Positions 16,429 through 24,478 of a stretch of 64,000 bases of DNA are shown here, in pieces; position 1 is the stretch's first letter; each line of letters begins with the position of its first letter. The notes beneath the pieces are model-generated. The model was not told the origin of the DNA. It searched no databases and saw nothing but the letters and a program-made list of their open reading frames with translations. Source of the DNA: Seohaeicola saemankumensis (GTDB taxonomy: Bacteria; Pseudomonadota; Alphaproteobacteria; Rhodobacterales; Rhodobacteraceae); assembly GCF_021021435.1 (NCBI RefSeq), contig NZ_JAINWI010000020.1, positions 1-64,000 of the forward strand, in the 5' to 3' direction. Made by a program: the position numbers and the translations under genes.

Positions 16429-17040
16429 CTATCCTGCCCTGCGCCCAAGCTCGAACCGTCGCCCTGCGCTATAACCTTGTTCAATCAGGGAAATCTCGAT
16501 CACCTCACCGCCTGCCCCGCATTTGACAATATCCAGGACGACAAGCGCGCCATAGTCATCCGCCATGGCGCGCAGCACACCCATCATCACATGTCCGAAG
16601 CCTTCCAGCGGATCGTCTGACCGGTAGAGTGCGCCCGTCATGCACTGCAGGCTGAAACGGTCGGCGGCGTGGTCCTGCAGTTCCAGTTCGGGCAGGTCCA
16701 GATCTGCCACAGCCAGCCGCGCGCGGTCGCGCAGATCGTCAAGCGAATGCAGAAAATCAACATATCCCTCACCACCGAACCGCAGCAGGCGGCGCAGCGC
16801 CTCGACATGCGGGTGCGAGACAAGATAGGTGCCCATGTCCTCCAGAAGATCGGCCCTGCTTCGTCGCAGCACGACCGTTGCCGCGTCGATCAGGTTTCGC
16901 GTCACCGACGGATCATGCGGCAACAGGGTCTCGAACCCTGCGCTATCCAGTCCGGCATGGCGCAATACGCTTTGCCAGAGGGTGGCCCCATGCGTATCGG
17001 TCACAAAACACTGGATTGCCCTGTTGACCAGCGCATGCAT
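16429..17040 (-). CDS. H-NOX-like (heme NO-binding fold) sensor lacking the usual heme ligand
   Basis: The 203-residue protein has the start typical of H-NOX proteins (AIQCFVTDTHGATLWQSVLRHAGL) and the later VDFLHSLDDLRDRAR helix. In canonical H-NOX proteins the last residue of the LDxLH pattern is the proximal heme histidine; here that position is Arg104. The YxSxR motif that holds the heme propionates is also altered to FSLQC (129-133). The fold assignment is good, but binding of heme in the usual way is unlikely. The protein is encoded immediately upstream of its cyclase partner, so control of cyclic di-GMP through another signal is a fair inference. Confidence 0.8.
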   Translation of the reverse strand: MHALVNRAIQCFVTDTHGATLWQSVLRHAGLDSAGFETLLPHDPSVTRNLIDAATVVLRRSRADLLEDMGTYLVSHPHVEALRRLLRFGGEGYVDFLHSLDDLRDRARLAVADLDLPELELQDHAADRFSLQCMTGALYRSDDPLEGFGHVMMGVLRAMADDYGALVVLDIVKCGAGGEVIEISLIEQGYSAGRRFELGRRAG

Positions 17041-17242
17041 CCAAGACCCTTTCCCGCCGCTACATCCAATTCCGGATCATCATCGGCAAGAAGGCTTAAC
17101 AATTACCCAATATCCTTAATTGGAAACAGTTTTACACCCGCAACACCCGCGTCTTCTTGCGTAAAATATCCTCGGGGGGAGCGTTCCATCACATGGAACG
17201 CGGGGGGCCGAATGCCCCCTGCCCGGCTTGCAAAAACAAGGA
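17041..17242 (-). repeat. Intergenic element: CTTCTTGC/AAATATC motif copy A plus two GC-rich hairpins
   Basis: The region lies between the 3' end of the MttB-like gene and the start of the H-NOX-like gene. On the + strand CTTCTTGCGTAAAATATC begins at 17153 and is followed by CTCGGGGGGAG to 17181. A perfect 9-bp hairpin (17181-17189 with 17193-17201) and a second of 6 bp (17203-17208 with 17214-17219) follow. Read from the MttB-like gene, the hairpins come first and the ATATTTT stretch afterwards, as in a loose terminator. The AT-rich part at 17095-17130 may hold the promoter of the H-NOX-like gene. Copies B and C of the motif are at 39593 and 60144. Confidence 0.6.
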
Positions 17243-18802
17243 TCAGAAATCGGTCGGCGCGCCGCCCTCGGCCTTGCGGCGGCTGACGAAAGATAGCAGT
17301 TCTTCATGCACCGCGATGTCCATCGGCGGGGCCTCGAACGCCTCCATGATCTGGCGGTAGATGCCGTGTGCGCGCTCATGCGTCCAGACCGCCCCCGCGA
17401 TATCCCACGCTTCGTAATTGCGCCAATCCGACAGAAACGGCTGATAAAACGCCTTCTCGTAACGGTCCTGCGTATGCTGGATGCCAAAGAAATGCCCGTT
17501 CGGACCAACCTCGCGGATCGCCTCGAGCGCCAGATCCTCGGGCGTGGTGCCAAAGGTCGCCGGCTCCATATAGCGCTGGATCTGCTGCAAGACCTCGCAA
17601 TCCATGACGAATTTCTCGGGGCTGGCAATCAGCCCGCCCTCCAGCCAGCCTGCCGCGTGATACACCATATGCGTGCCCGACTGCACCGCCGCCCAGAGAC
17701 TGTTCGAGGTTTCCCACATTGACTGTCCGTCAGGCACATTGGCCGCGCAGACACCCGATGACCGCATCGGCAGACCGTAGAACCGCGCCAGTTGTCCGGT
17801 CATCTGGGTTGCGCGCATATATTCGGGCGTGCCGAAAGCGGGCGCGCCCGATTTCATGTCCACGTTCGAGGTGAAGGTGCCGATCGCGCAAGGCGCCCCC
17901 GGTCTGATCCATTGCGCCAATGCTATGGCACAGAGCGCCTCGGCCAAACTTTGCGCGACCGCCCCGGCCATCGTGACAGGCGCCATTGCGCCTGCCAGCG
18001 TGAAGGGTGTAACGACCAACCCCTGCCCCCGCCGTGCCAGCCGCATCCAGCCATCCAGCATCGGCATATCGTGCTTCAAGGGCGAGGTCGAATTGATGTT
18101 GGTGAACATCCGCGGGCTGGCGTCGAATGCCTCATGGCTCAGCCCGCCTGCGATGCGGACCATCTCCATCACATCCTCGACCCGCTCTTTGCCAAGGCTA
18201 TAGGCATGTGCGACCTTGTCGGTCAGGGTCAGCGTGTCATAAAGCACATCCAGATGCCGAACCGACGCATGGACATCCACGGGTTCCACCGGATAGCCGC
18301 CGATGAAATGGATGCAGTTGAAATATTGGCTAAGCTTGAGCAGATCACGGCACATCTCGCGCGTGCCGGACATCTTGCGGCCCGTCGCCATATCCCAATA
18401 GCTGGGTGGCGAGGAGACATTGCCGAACAGGATATGCTCGCCCCCGATGGTGATCTTGTGCGCGGGGTTGCGCGGTGTGATCGTCCATTGCCGCGGGGCG
18501 CGGGCGACCATCTCCATCACGAAGTCACGGCCCATGCGGACATTCTCACCCGTGACGGTGCACCCGGCCTCGCGCAGGATGCCGAGCGCCTCGTGGTTCA
18601 GGAACTCGATCCCGATCTCTTCGAGGATGATCATCGCGGCCTCGTGGATGGCCTGCACGCCTTCAGGTCGCAGCGGCTCTATCGGCCGGTCGGTATTGAT
18701 CGGCAGCCGCCAAGACATCTGGTCGATCACCGCCGTGCCACGACGTGTCGCGTTGCCGGCCCGCCCGCCGCTGCGTTTCTTGCGCTGCGCCTCTTCCAAC
18801 AT
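17243..18802 (-). CDS. Trimethylamine methyltransferase (MttB) family protein, non-pyrrolysine type
   Basis: The 519-residue protein matches the MttB superfamily over its full length, with features such as IHEAAMIILEEIGIEFLNHE near the N-terminus and GTFTSNVDMKSGAPAFGTPE in the barrel core. There is no in-frame TAG, so it is of the type without pyrrolysine. Members of that type demethylate quaternary amines such as glycine betaine in other bacteria and pass the methyl group to a corrinoid protein. No corrinoid protein is encoded next to it. The ATG at MLEEAQRKK has AGGAGG at about 7 nt; a TTG 30 nt upstream is less likely. The HAD phosphatase gene lies 119 nt upstream on the same strand. The substrate is unknown. 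Confidence 0.85.
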   Translation of the reverse strand: MLEEAQRKKRSGGRAGNATRRGTAVIDQMSWRLPINTDRPIEPLRPEGVQAIHEAAMIILEEIGIEFLNHEALGILREAGCTVTGENVRMGRDFVMEMVARAPRQWTITPRNPAHKITIGGEHILFGNVSSPPSYWDMATGRKMSGTREMCRDLLKLSQYFNCIHFIGGYPVEPVDVHASVRHLDVLYDTLTLTDKVAHAYSLGKERVEDVMEMVRIAGGLSHEAFDASPRMFTNINSTSPLKHDMPMLDGWMRLARRGQGLVVTPFTLAGAMAPVTMAGAVAQSLAEALCAIALAQWIRPGAPCAIGTFTSNVDMKSGAPAFGTPEYMRATQMTGQLARFYGLPMRSSGVCAANVPDGQSMWETSNSLWAAVQSGTHMVYHAAGWLEGGLIASPEKFVMDCEVLQQIQRYMEPATFGTTPEDLALEAIREVGPNGHFFGIQHTQDRYEKAFYQPFLSDWRNYEAWDIAGAVWTHERAHGIYRQIMEAFEAPPMDIAVHEELLSFVSRRKAEGGAPTDF

Positions 18803-18921
18803 CACCGGCCTCCTGTTGCTGTTCCCCAGCAAACTACCGGCGCGCGGAATACGCCTTTCCGATTGCGACCGATCACGTCGCTTTTTGCAGATGCGGTGCG
18901 GAAGGCTGCTTTAGACCTCGT

Positions 18922-19623
18922 TCAGGCAGGCACGGGCGCGTCGATCCAGCGCGGGATATGGCCGATATCCGGCAGAACCGCATCGGCGAGCGGGGCTAGA
19001 TCGGCTGTTACTGCCGTGCCGGTCAGCACACCCAGCGTCTGCATACCTGCCGCGCGCCCCGCGATCAGGTCGTGGCGGCTGTCGCCGACCATAACCACCC
19101 GCGCGGGGTCAAGTCCCGTGCTTTGGCAAAAGGCCAGCAAGGGGGTCGCGTCGGGTTTAGCCCCGTGCCCGCTGTCAAAGCCTGCGACAAAATCGAAATG
19201 CGCCAGCACGCCCGCCGATCCCAGATGCGCCAGCGCGCCCGCCTCGGTGTCGTTGGTGATCACGCCCAGCGCCAGCCCGCGTCCGACAAGTCCCGCAAGG
19301 TAGGGATCAAGCGGCACCGCAGGGACCAAAGGCGCAACAGCGGCGCGCGCGCTCAGAAAGGCCTCGATCGCTTCAATGGGGCGCTCTGGCAGGGCTGCCC
19401 CGATAGCCTGGGCAGCCTCGCGGTTGGTGCCCGCGATAATCGGACTGTCGGGCAGGAACGCACGAGCCGCCAGATCGAATACCGCCGCATCCGCGATGCG
19501 CTGGGCAAGGGCCGGATCACCACCCGACAAATCTGTAATGACACCCAGCGCCCAGACATCCCATGTCGCCCGAAAATCGAACAGCGTGCCGTCCTTGTCG
19601 AAGATGATCCCGTCTACACGCAT
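18922..19623 (-). CDS. HAD-family phosphatase (phosphoglycolate phosphatase-like)
   Basis: The 233-residue protein has the HAD motifs in order: IIFDKDGTLFDF (nucleophile and acid/base Asp, residues about 4-15), a VITNDTEAG motif II, Lys in AKPDATP and VMVGDSRHDLIAG (motif IV). A helical cap lies between motifs I and II, as in the Gph/phosphoglycolate phosphatase subgroup. It would hydrolyse a small phosphoester in the cytoplasm; the substrate cannot be read from sequence. The ATG for MRVDGIIFD with GGGAAAG upstream is preferred over one 27 nt earlier, because the nucleophile then sits at the usual distance from the N-terminus. It is divergent from the MarR gene across 54 nt. Confidence 0.85.
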   Translation of the reverse strand: MRVDGIIFDKDGTLFDFRATWDVWALGVITDLSGGDPALAQRIADAAVFDLAARAFLPDSPIIAGTNREAAQAIGAALPERPIEAIEAFLSARAAVAPLVPAVPLDPYLAGLVGRGLALGVITNDTEAGALAHLGSAGVLAHFDFVAGFDSGHGAKPDATPLLAFCQSTGLDPARVVMVGDSRHDLIAGRAAGMQTLGVLTGTAVTADLAPLADAVLPDIGHIPRWIDAPVPA

Positions 19624-19677
19624 GTGTCTTTCCCTTACATGGCCCGCCACCTTGCAGACCTGCCCTAAAGTGGCTTC

Positions 19678-20199
19678 ATGACAGGCCAGTTACAAGAGCG
19701 TCAGATGCTTGACTTTCTGCCCTTGATCCTGTGGCTTGACGACATGGAAAAAACTGCACCCTACCGTTTGCACGCCTCGTTGGGCTATCACCTGTCTATT
19801 GCCGCACGCCTGCAGGAACGGCGTCTGGACGAGCAGTTGAAAACGCTTGGCCTGACGCGCACAACCTGGTGCGTTCTTCTGGCGGTCGGAAACGAGAATC
19901 TTTCCCAACCCTCGGAGATCGCCGAATTTGTCGGGATTGACCGCACCGCTACCAGCCGCGCCCTGCGCCAGATGGAGGCGGACGGCCTGCTGGCCCGTTC
20001 CAGCGGCACTGAAGATCGCCGCACAAGGCGGGTCGAACTGACCCCGAAAGGTTGCGAGGCGATCGTGACAGCCACCCCTTTTGCGCGCGACAATGCTGCG
20101 ATCATGGCCGAAAACCTTGAACCGGGGGAACAGGCGGAACTGATCCGCCTGCTGGCCAAACTGCGCCCTGCGGACGGGGCGTTGCTCAACACGCTTTAG
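19678..20199 (+). CDS. MarR-family transcriptional regulator
   Basis: The 173-residue protein contains a winged helix: LTRTTWCVLLAVGNENLSQPSEIAEFVGIDRTATSR-type helices and the wing LLARSSGTEDRRTRRVELTPKG, typical of MarR proteins (E/D-D-R-R-x wing). It would be a dimeric repressor or activator. Three starts are possible: this ATG, MLDFLPL 27 nt later or MEKTAPY 66 nt later; no ribosome binding site clearly decides. The short 54-nt gap to the divergent HAD gene could hold its operator. The ligand is unknown. Confidence 0.85.
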   Translation: MTGQLQERQMLDFLPLILWLDDMEKTAPYRLHASLGYHLSIAARLQERRLDEQLKTLGLTRTTWCVLLAVGNENLSQPSEIAEFVGIDRTATSRALRQMEADGLLARSSGTEDRRTRRVELTPKGCEAIVTATPFARDNAAIMAENLEPGEQAELIRLLAKLRPADGALLNTL

Positions 20200-20217
20200 G
20201 CTGCTGACAAAACAGGC

Positions 20218-20502
20218 CTATGTCCAATGCATCTGCGCGCCGCCGGGCAGTTGCGCCCGCGCACGCATCGGCGCGTCATAGGGCAGGCCCGCACTGTCGC
20301 AAAAGGCGGTGATCCATGCATCCTCCAGCATCAGGAAATCCAGCAAGCCCCCCAGAAACGCAGGATCGCCCGCACCGCTGCGCAGATCATCGACCGAAGC
20401 CCCGCTGGCACCCAGAAACTGGCCCAATACCTCGTCGTTACCGGCCATCCAGCCCAGAGCCTGAATAGCCACCATCTCGGCGCGTTCCTGTTCGGCTGCC
20501 AT
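20218..20502 (-). CDS. DUF3572 family protein
   Basis: This 94-residue cytoplasmic protein matches DUF3572, a small all-helical family found in alphaproteobacteria. Typical features visible are AIQALGWMAGNDEVLGQFL, the DLRSGAGDPAFLGGLLDFLM core and a closing LPGG. The function is unknown. The ATG for MAAEQERAEM is preceded by GCGAGAAAA; an upstream in-frame start would add 22 residues without family similarity. It is divergent from the PleD-like gene over 99 nt, an arrangement that suggests a shared promoter region and a possible link to cyclic di-GMP or cell-cycle control, although this is only positional. Confidence 0.85.
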   Translation of the reverse strand: MAAEQERAEMVAIQALGWMAGNDEVLGQFLGASGASVDDLRSGAGDPAFLGGLLDFLMLEDAWITAFCDSAGLPYDAPMRARAQLPGGAQMHWT

Positions 20503-20601
20503 TTTTCTCGCTTTCGGAAAGGGTTTCTTAACTACTCGCAATAGAAACTGTCCTGACGCAGGAGGCAAGAAGGCCCCGCTGCGGTGTGAAAGTGCAGGAC
20601 C

Positions 20602-22089
20602 ATGCCTGGCAAAATCTTGATCGTGGATGATATTCCGACAAATCGCATAATTTTGCGGGTCCGGTTGTCAGCAGCCTTCTATGATGTGATGCAGGCGTCC
20701 AGCGCGGTTGAGGCGCTTGATCTGCTGGAACGGCAAACGCCCGATCTGGTTCTGCTCAGCGCGGGTTTACCAGATTGCGACTGTCTTGATCTGTGCCGCA
20801 GGATCAGGAAGCGCACGCCCCCTGTTGGCACGGACAACGGGCATGAAACAGGCGCGGGCATGGACCGGATTACACTGTTTCCAGATGCCGGACTGGTCGA
20901 GGATACAGCCTGCCCCGCTGTGCTGATCCTTGCCCCCGACAACAATGCAGCCTTGCGCCTTGCCGCGCTGGATGCAGGGGCCGAGGATGTTCTGACCCAT
21001 CCGCTGGACGACGTGATGTTGCAAGCGCGGCTGCGCAGCCTGATGCGCGTGGGCGAGGCGGCGCAAGAAACCCATATGCGCGACACGACCAGCCGCGCGC
21101 TTGGTTTTGCCGAAGCACAGGCACCTTTTCCCCCGCTGGCGCGGATCTGTATTCTGACGGGCGAGTCAACAGCCGCGCAGCCTTGGCTGGCAGGGCTTGA
21201 CAGATTCAGGGTCGGCCAGATCACCTGCCATGATAGCCAAGGTTTCCTGCGCGAGATGACACAAGGCGCGATGCCCGATCTTTGTGTGATCGTCGTGGAA
21301 ACAGGCAACCAACCCGCCGCTGCCTTGCGCGTTGTCTCGGGGTTGCGCACCCATCCCGAAACACGACACGCCGCGATCATGGTACTGCTGGACCTGCCGG
21401 ACAGCCAGCTTGCCGCAGATGCGCTGGATCTGGGCGCAGGCGACGTGGTGTGCGGAAGTGTCAGCCCCGCGGAACTGAGCATGCGGATGGACAGGCAGAT
21501 CAGGCGCAAACGTATGGCCGACCAGTTGCGCAGCACGCTTCGCGACGGTTTACGCGCGGCTGTGACCGATCCGCTGACAGGACTTTACAACAGGCGCTAT
21601 GCCCTGCCGCATCTGGCGCGACTGGCAGAACACGCCACGCAAAGCGGGCGACGCTTTGCTGTCATGCTGGCCGATCTGGACCATTTCAAATCGGTCAATG
21701 ACAGGTTTGGCCATGCTGCAGGCGATGCGGTGCTGATCGAGGTAGCGCAACGCTTGCGCGGCAATCTGAGGGCGGTCGATATGGTCGCCCGCATCGGCGG
21801 AGAGGAGTTTCTGATCGTCCTGCCCGATACAGACAGGACCGAAGCAAGGATCGCGGCGCGCCGGTTATGCCGCATAGTCGCGCAGGACGGGTTCCACCTG
21901 CCCGGTCAGGACGGGCCAGTGGGCGTCACCCTCAGCATCGGCGTCGCGATGGGGCTTGCACCAGATGATTGTGATGACCAGCCGCTGTCGGACAGGGTGC
22001 AAGGTCTGCTGCACGAGGCCGATCAGGCACTTTATCAGGCCAAGGCCTGCGGGCGAAATCAGGTGACGATCCGCAAGCCGGCAGCCTGA
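20602..22089 (+). CDS. pleD: PleD-like diguanylate cyclase with two degenerate receiver domains
   Basis: The 495-residue protein has the PleD layout: receiver 1 (1-150), receiver 2 (about 165-300) and a GGDEF domain (about 320-490). The cyclase looks active: DPLTGLYNRRY, RIGGEEF (GGEEF at 399-403) and an RxxD inhibitory site RAVD at 390-393. Receiver 1 keeps the acidic pocket (VDDIPTN) but the phospho-acceptor is Ser53 (VLLSAGLP instead of LLDxxLP), the conserved Lys is His133 (LTHP), and about 30 extra residues lie between them. Receiver 2 also lacks the acceptor. So the enzyme is probably not controlled by phosphorylation as in Caulobacter PleD. AGGA is only 2 nt from the ATG. Confidence 0.85.
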   Translation: MPGKILIVDDIPTNRIILRVRLSAAFYDVMQASSAVEALDLLERQTPDLVLLSAGLPDCDCLDLCRRIRKRTPPVGTDNGHETGAGMDRITLFPDAGLVEDTACPAVLILAPDNNAALRLAALDAGAEDVLTHPLDDVMLQARLRSLMRVGEAAQETHMRDTTSRALGFAEAQAPFPPLARICILTGESTAAQPWLAGLDRFRVGQITCHDSQGFLREMTQGAMPDLCVIVVETGNQPAAALRVVSGLRTHPETRHAAIMVLLDLPDSQLAADALDLGAGDVVCGSVSPAELSMRMDRQIRRKRMADQLRSTLRDGLRAAVTDPLTGLYNRRYALPHLARLAEHATQSGRRFAVMLADLDHFKSVNDRFGHAAGDAVLIEVAQRLRGNLRAVDMVARIGGEEFLIVLPDTDRTEARIAARRLCRIVAQDGFHLPGQDGPVGVTLSIGVAMGLAPDDCDDQPLSDRVQGLLHEADQALYQAKACGRNQVTIRKPAA

Positions 22090-22114
22090 CCGCAAGGGTC
22101 AGGCAGGCCATGCG

Positions 22115-22648
22115 TCACTCGGCAGCGTCGGTGCGATCCTTCGGGCGTTGATCGCGCGACCTGTCCAGCCGCTCGGCCAGACGGTCGGCAAAGGCGGCAC
22201 GCTCGGCCTGTGTCATGGTCTCGATCCGCGCCAGCAACAGCGACTGGCCGGTCTCCTGCCGTGCGATACCTGCGGCGAACTGACGGTCCATGATCGCACG
22301 CACTTGGGCGGGATCGAACGGATCGGCGCGCAGCGCCTGCACCACCGTGTCGAAGTCGGCACGGATTTGCGCGCGGTCAGGTCGCCCCTCGCCCTGCATC
22401 CGGCGCAACTCGCGCCAGATGGCGCGACGGTCCTCGCGGCTGAGTGCTGACGTATAAGGCCCGCCCATCTGGTCCACCCGCAAAGGGCGCTGCTCTTTCA
22501 TGCTGCCATGTCGCAGCACCGCGCCCACCGCCAGCCCCGCCACAGCAAGATTCAAGGCCAGCGAGACAAACAATAGTGCCTTGATCCAGCGGCGCATCGG
22601 TGCGCGGGCTGGCAGTTTGGGGGATTCAGGATCGATCGGATATGTCAT
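22115..22648 (-). CDS. Spy/CpxP-like periplasmic protein (heavy-metal sensor/Metal_resist family)
   Basis: The 177-residue protein has one N-terminal membrane span (residues about 21-46, ALLFVSLALNLAVAGLAVGAVL) and a periplasmic helical part rich in Arg, Asp and Glu. The part contains SREDRRAIWRELRRMQGEGRP, then two further helices with LxxxM/ALRADPFDPA, as in the Metal_resist/CpxP-Spy group. Such proteins act as periplasmic chaperones or metal-responsive partners. It starts 2 nt after the anti-sigma-like gene and is the third gene of that operon, so it is likely part of the envelope-stress response run by the sigma factor. Confidence 0.75.
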   Translation of the reverse strand: MTYPIDPESPKLPARAPMRRWIKALLFVSLALNLAVAGLAVGAVLRHGSMKEQRPLRVDQMGGPYTSALSREDRRAIWRELRRMQGEGRPDRAQIRADFDTVVQALRADPFDPAQVRAIMDRQFAAGIARQETGQSLLLARIETMTQAERAAFADRLAERLDRSRDQRPKDRTDAAE

Positions 22649-22650
22649 GC

Positions 22651-23046
22651 TCAGCCCTCGTTCAGCTCCATCGCGATGTCAAAGTCCAGTTCTGGCATCA
22701 GATCGACAAGATAGCTGTCGGTCTCGGACGTGGTGCCCAGCACTGCAACGGTCAGATCACCGAGAGCGGCTGGCGCACTGAACCCGATGAGCAGACCAGC
22801 CACCCCCGCCGCGGCCAGCCCGCCAAGGGCAGGCCATCCACCCAGAGCGTCGCGCAATTGCGTCCAGAAAGGCACAGTCCGGCGCGCGCCCCGCGCGGGC
22901 GGCGCCTGTCGCGCCTGTGAATCCAGTGCATCCGCCAGAACACGCGCCATCAACCCATCAGACGGATCGGGCCGGTCGCGTTGCGCGGCGTCAAAGAACA
23001 GATCAAGCTCTGCATCATCGTTCCGGTCGTGATTTCGGTTACTCAT
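22651..23046 (-). CDS. Putative membrane anti-sigma factor
   Basis: The 131-residue protein starts with an acidic soluble part (about 1-65), including DAELDLFFDAAQRDRPDPSDGLMARVLADA, which could bind a sigma factor. It has one membrane span (about 72-90, LGGLAAAGVAGLLIGFSAP) and a short periplasmic tail. The start overlaps the 3' end of the ECF sigma gene by 8 nt, the usual place for a cognate anti-sigma factor. I cannot see a zinc-binding ZAS motif (HxxxCxxC), so it is of another type. The role comes from position and topology, not from a strong domain match. Confidence 0.65.
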   Translation of the reverse strand: MSNRNHDRNDDAELDLFFDAAQRDRPDPSDGLMARVLADALDSQARQAPPARGARRTVPFWTQLRDALGGWPALGGLAAAGVAGLLIGFSAPAALGDLTVAVLGTTSETDSYLVDLMPELDFDIAMELNEG

Positions 23047-23623
23047 CGCGATACCCCAATTCTGCCCGCCGTCCGGTCAAGACCGCCGCAAGCGCACGTT
23101 TGCCCCGCGCGACCAGACTTTCGACCGCCTCGGCGCTGATGTCCATGATCTGGGCGATCTCGGGATTGCCCAAACCTTCGATATGACGCAGCACGACCGC
23201 CTGTCGCTGCCGTTCCGGCAAGCCGTCCAGCGCCTGCTGCAAGGCTTGTGCGCGGCTTTCATCCTGCATGGCCTGCATGGCGCTTGGCGCCCCGTCTTCC
23301 GGCTCGGGCACCGAATCGAGCGCCACGCCACGCCGTTTGCGCAGACGGTCTGTCGCCAGATTGGCCGTCACACGGTAAAGCCATGTCGTGATTCTGGCCT
23401 CACCCTCGCGCCAGTCGGGCGCGATCCGCCACAATCTCAGCAAAGCCTCCTGCGCGACATCCTCGGCCTCGGCCCTGTCGCCCAGCAGACGCAGCGCGTG
23501 GCCGAAGACCCGCGGTGTCAGACGCAGCGTCAATTCACGCGCCGCCGCTGCATCACCCGCGGCAAAGCGTCTGAGCAGCAGGTCGTCAGGGTCTTCCGAT
23601 CGGGCATCAAAAGGCATGTGCAT
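23039..23623 (-). CDS. ECF-family RNA polymerase sigma factor
   Basis: The 194-residue protein has sigma region 2 (about 12-85; LTPRVFGHALRLLGDRAEAEDVAQEALLRLW, then the -10 recognition helix ITTWLYRVTANLATDRLRK) and region 4 (about 125-180; LPERQRQAVVLRHIEGLGNPEIAQIMDISAEAVESLVARGKRAL). It would direct RNA polymerase to envelope-stress or metal-stress promoters. AAAGGGA lies at a good distance from the first ATG; a second ATG is two codons later. It overlaps the anti-sigma-like gene. The EF-hand gene 120 nt upstream on the same strand may be its target or in the same operon. Confidence 0.92.
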   Translation of the reverse strand: MHMPFDARSEDPDDLLLRRFAAGDAAAARELTLRLTPRVFGHALRLLGDRAEAEDVAQEALLRLWRIAPDWREGEARITTWLYRVTANLATDRLRKRRGVALDSVPEPEDGAPSAMQAMQDESRAQALQQALDGLPERQRQAVVLRHIEGLGNPEIAQIMDISAEAVESLVARGKRALAAVLTGRRAELGYRDE

Positions 23624-23700
23624 TGTCCCTTTGGCCTATCCTGTCCGGCTTGTTTCGGCAATTCATTGTGCAGAAGAACTGCCTTGCCGTTCATGTGTTT

Positions 23701-23724
23701 GGGGCGGCCCTGCCCGACCGCCCC
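23701..23724 (-). other. GC-rich hairpin between the EF-hand gene and the sigma gene
   Basis: GGGGCGG (23701-23707) pairs perfectly with CCGCCCC (23718-23724) around a 10-nt loop. No T-run follows on the minus strand, so it is not a normal terminator. It may slow readthrough or protect the EF-hand mRNA. Confidence 0.35.
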
Positions 23725-23743
23725 GGTCCATCACCCGAACGGA

Positions 23744-24283
23744 TCAGTCCGCCTTGGGTACCGGACGATCGCCACGCGGGCCGCGTTCGGCCCATGCGGC
23801 ACGGGCCGATTCCATCTCCTCGCGCGAGATGGCACCATCGCCGTCGGTGTCCACGCGGTTGAGCATCCGCGCGAAACGGTCACCACCGCGCGGCCCTGCC
23901 TGCATCTCCTCGGGCGACAGCTTACCATCCTTGTCGGCATCCATCCGTTCGATCATGCGGGCGCTGCGGTCCTGCATCCGTGCGGTGGCCTGCGCCTGCA
24001 TTTGGGCCTGTAACTCGGCCACATCGACGAACCCGTCGCTGTTTGCATCGGCCGCATCAAAACGCAGGCTTGCATGGGCCTGCATCTCTTCGGCTGTGAT
24101 CTTGCCATCAGAGTCGGCATCCAACTCGTCAAAATTCAGCATCGCGCCACGCTCGCCCATCACGTGCCCCCCCATTGCATGGTGGCCCATTCCGGCATTG
24201 CCATGGGATGCGGCGATGCCGACAGCAGCGGTGCCCGCCAGCGCAAGGGCGGTAAGCCCAGAAATCAGAACGGCACGTTTCAT
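23744..24283 (-). CDS. Secreted protein with four EF-hand calcium-binding loops
   Basis: The 179-residue protein begins with a Sec signal peptide (MKRAVLISGLTALALAGTAAVG, likely cleaved after AAS around residue 26), then a His/Met/Gly-rich segment (GMGHHAMGGHVMG). Four 12-residue EF loops follow at residues 55-66, 79-90, 115-126 and 145-156, each with the D-x-D/N-x-D-G pattern and Glu at position 12. It would bind Ca2+ in the periplasm or outside the cell. The His/Met segment could bind copper or another metal. GGAGAG lies before the chosen ATG. It neighbours an ECF sigma operon on the same strand, which suggests a calcium or metal-stress link. Confidence 0.85.
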   Translation of the reverse strand: MKRAVLISGLTALALAGTAAVGIAASHGNAGMGHHAMGGHVMGERGAMLNFDELDADSDGKITAEEMQAHASLRFDAADANSDGFVDVAELQAQMQAQATARMQDRSARMIERMDADKDGKLSPEEMQAGPRGGDRFARMLNRVDTDGDGAISREEMESARAAWAERGPRGDRPVPKAD

Positions 24284-24478
24284 AGTGGTCTCTCCAGTTT
24301 GGTTGTCTTGTGAAGCACCGGCTTCTTGCCCGTGTTCTGGATGTGATACGCAGGCCGTTGCGCGTTCCGTCGCGGCCCACCGCAATTTTCGCGACATGAG
24401 GACGCGGCAACAGCTTCCACCCTTTCATCCGCCCCCGATTTCACGGATGTTGCGACCTTGACCAACCCAGAGGCACCT

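Noticed and set aside
17243-18802. Possible pyrrolysine-containing MttB
   Set aside because: There is no in-frame TAG codon over the whole 519 codons, so it is the non-pyrrolysine branch.
17792-19303. A 503-residue open frame on the plus strand
   Set aside because: It covers the antisense strand of the MttB-like and HAD genes, with no family match and a start inside another gene.
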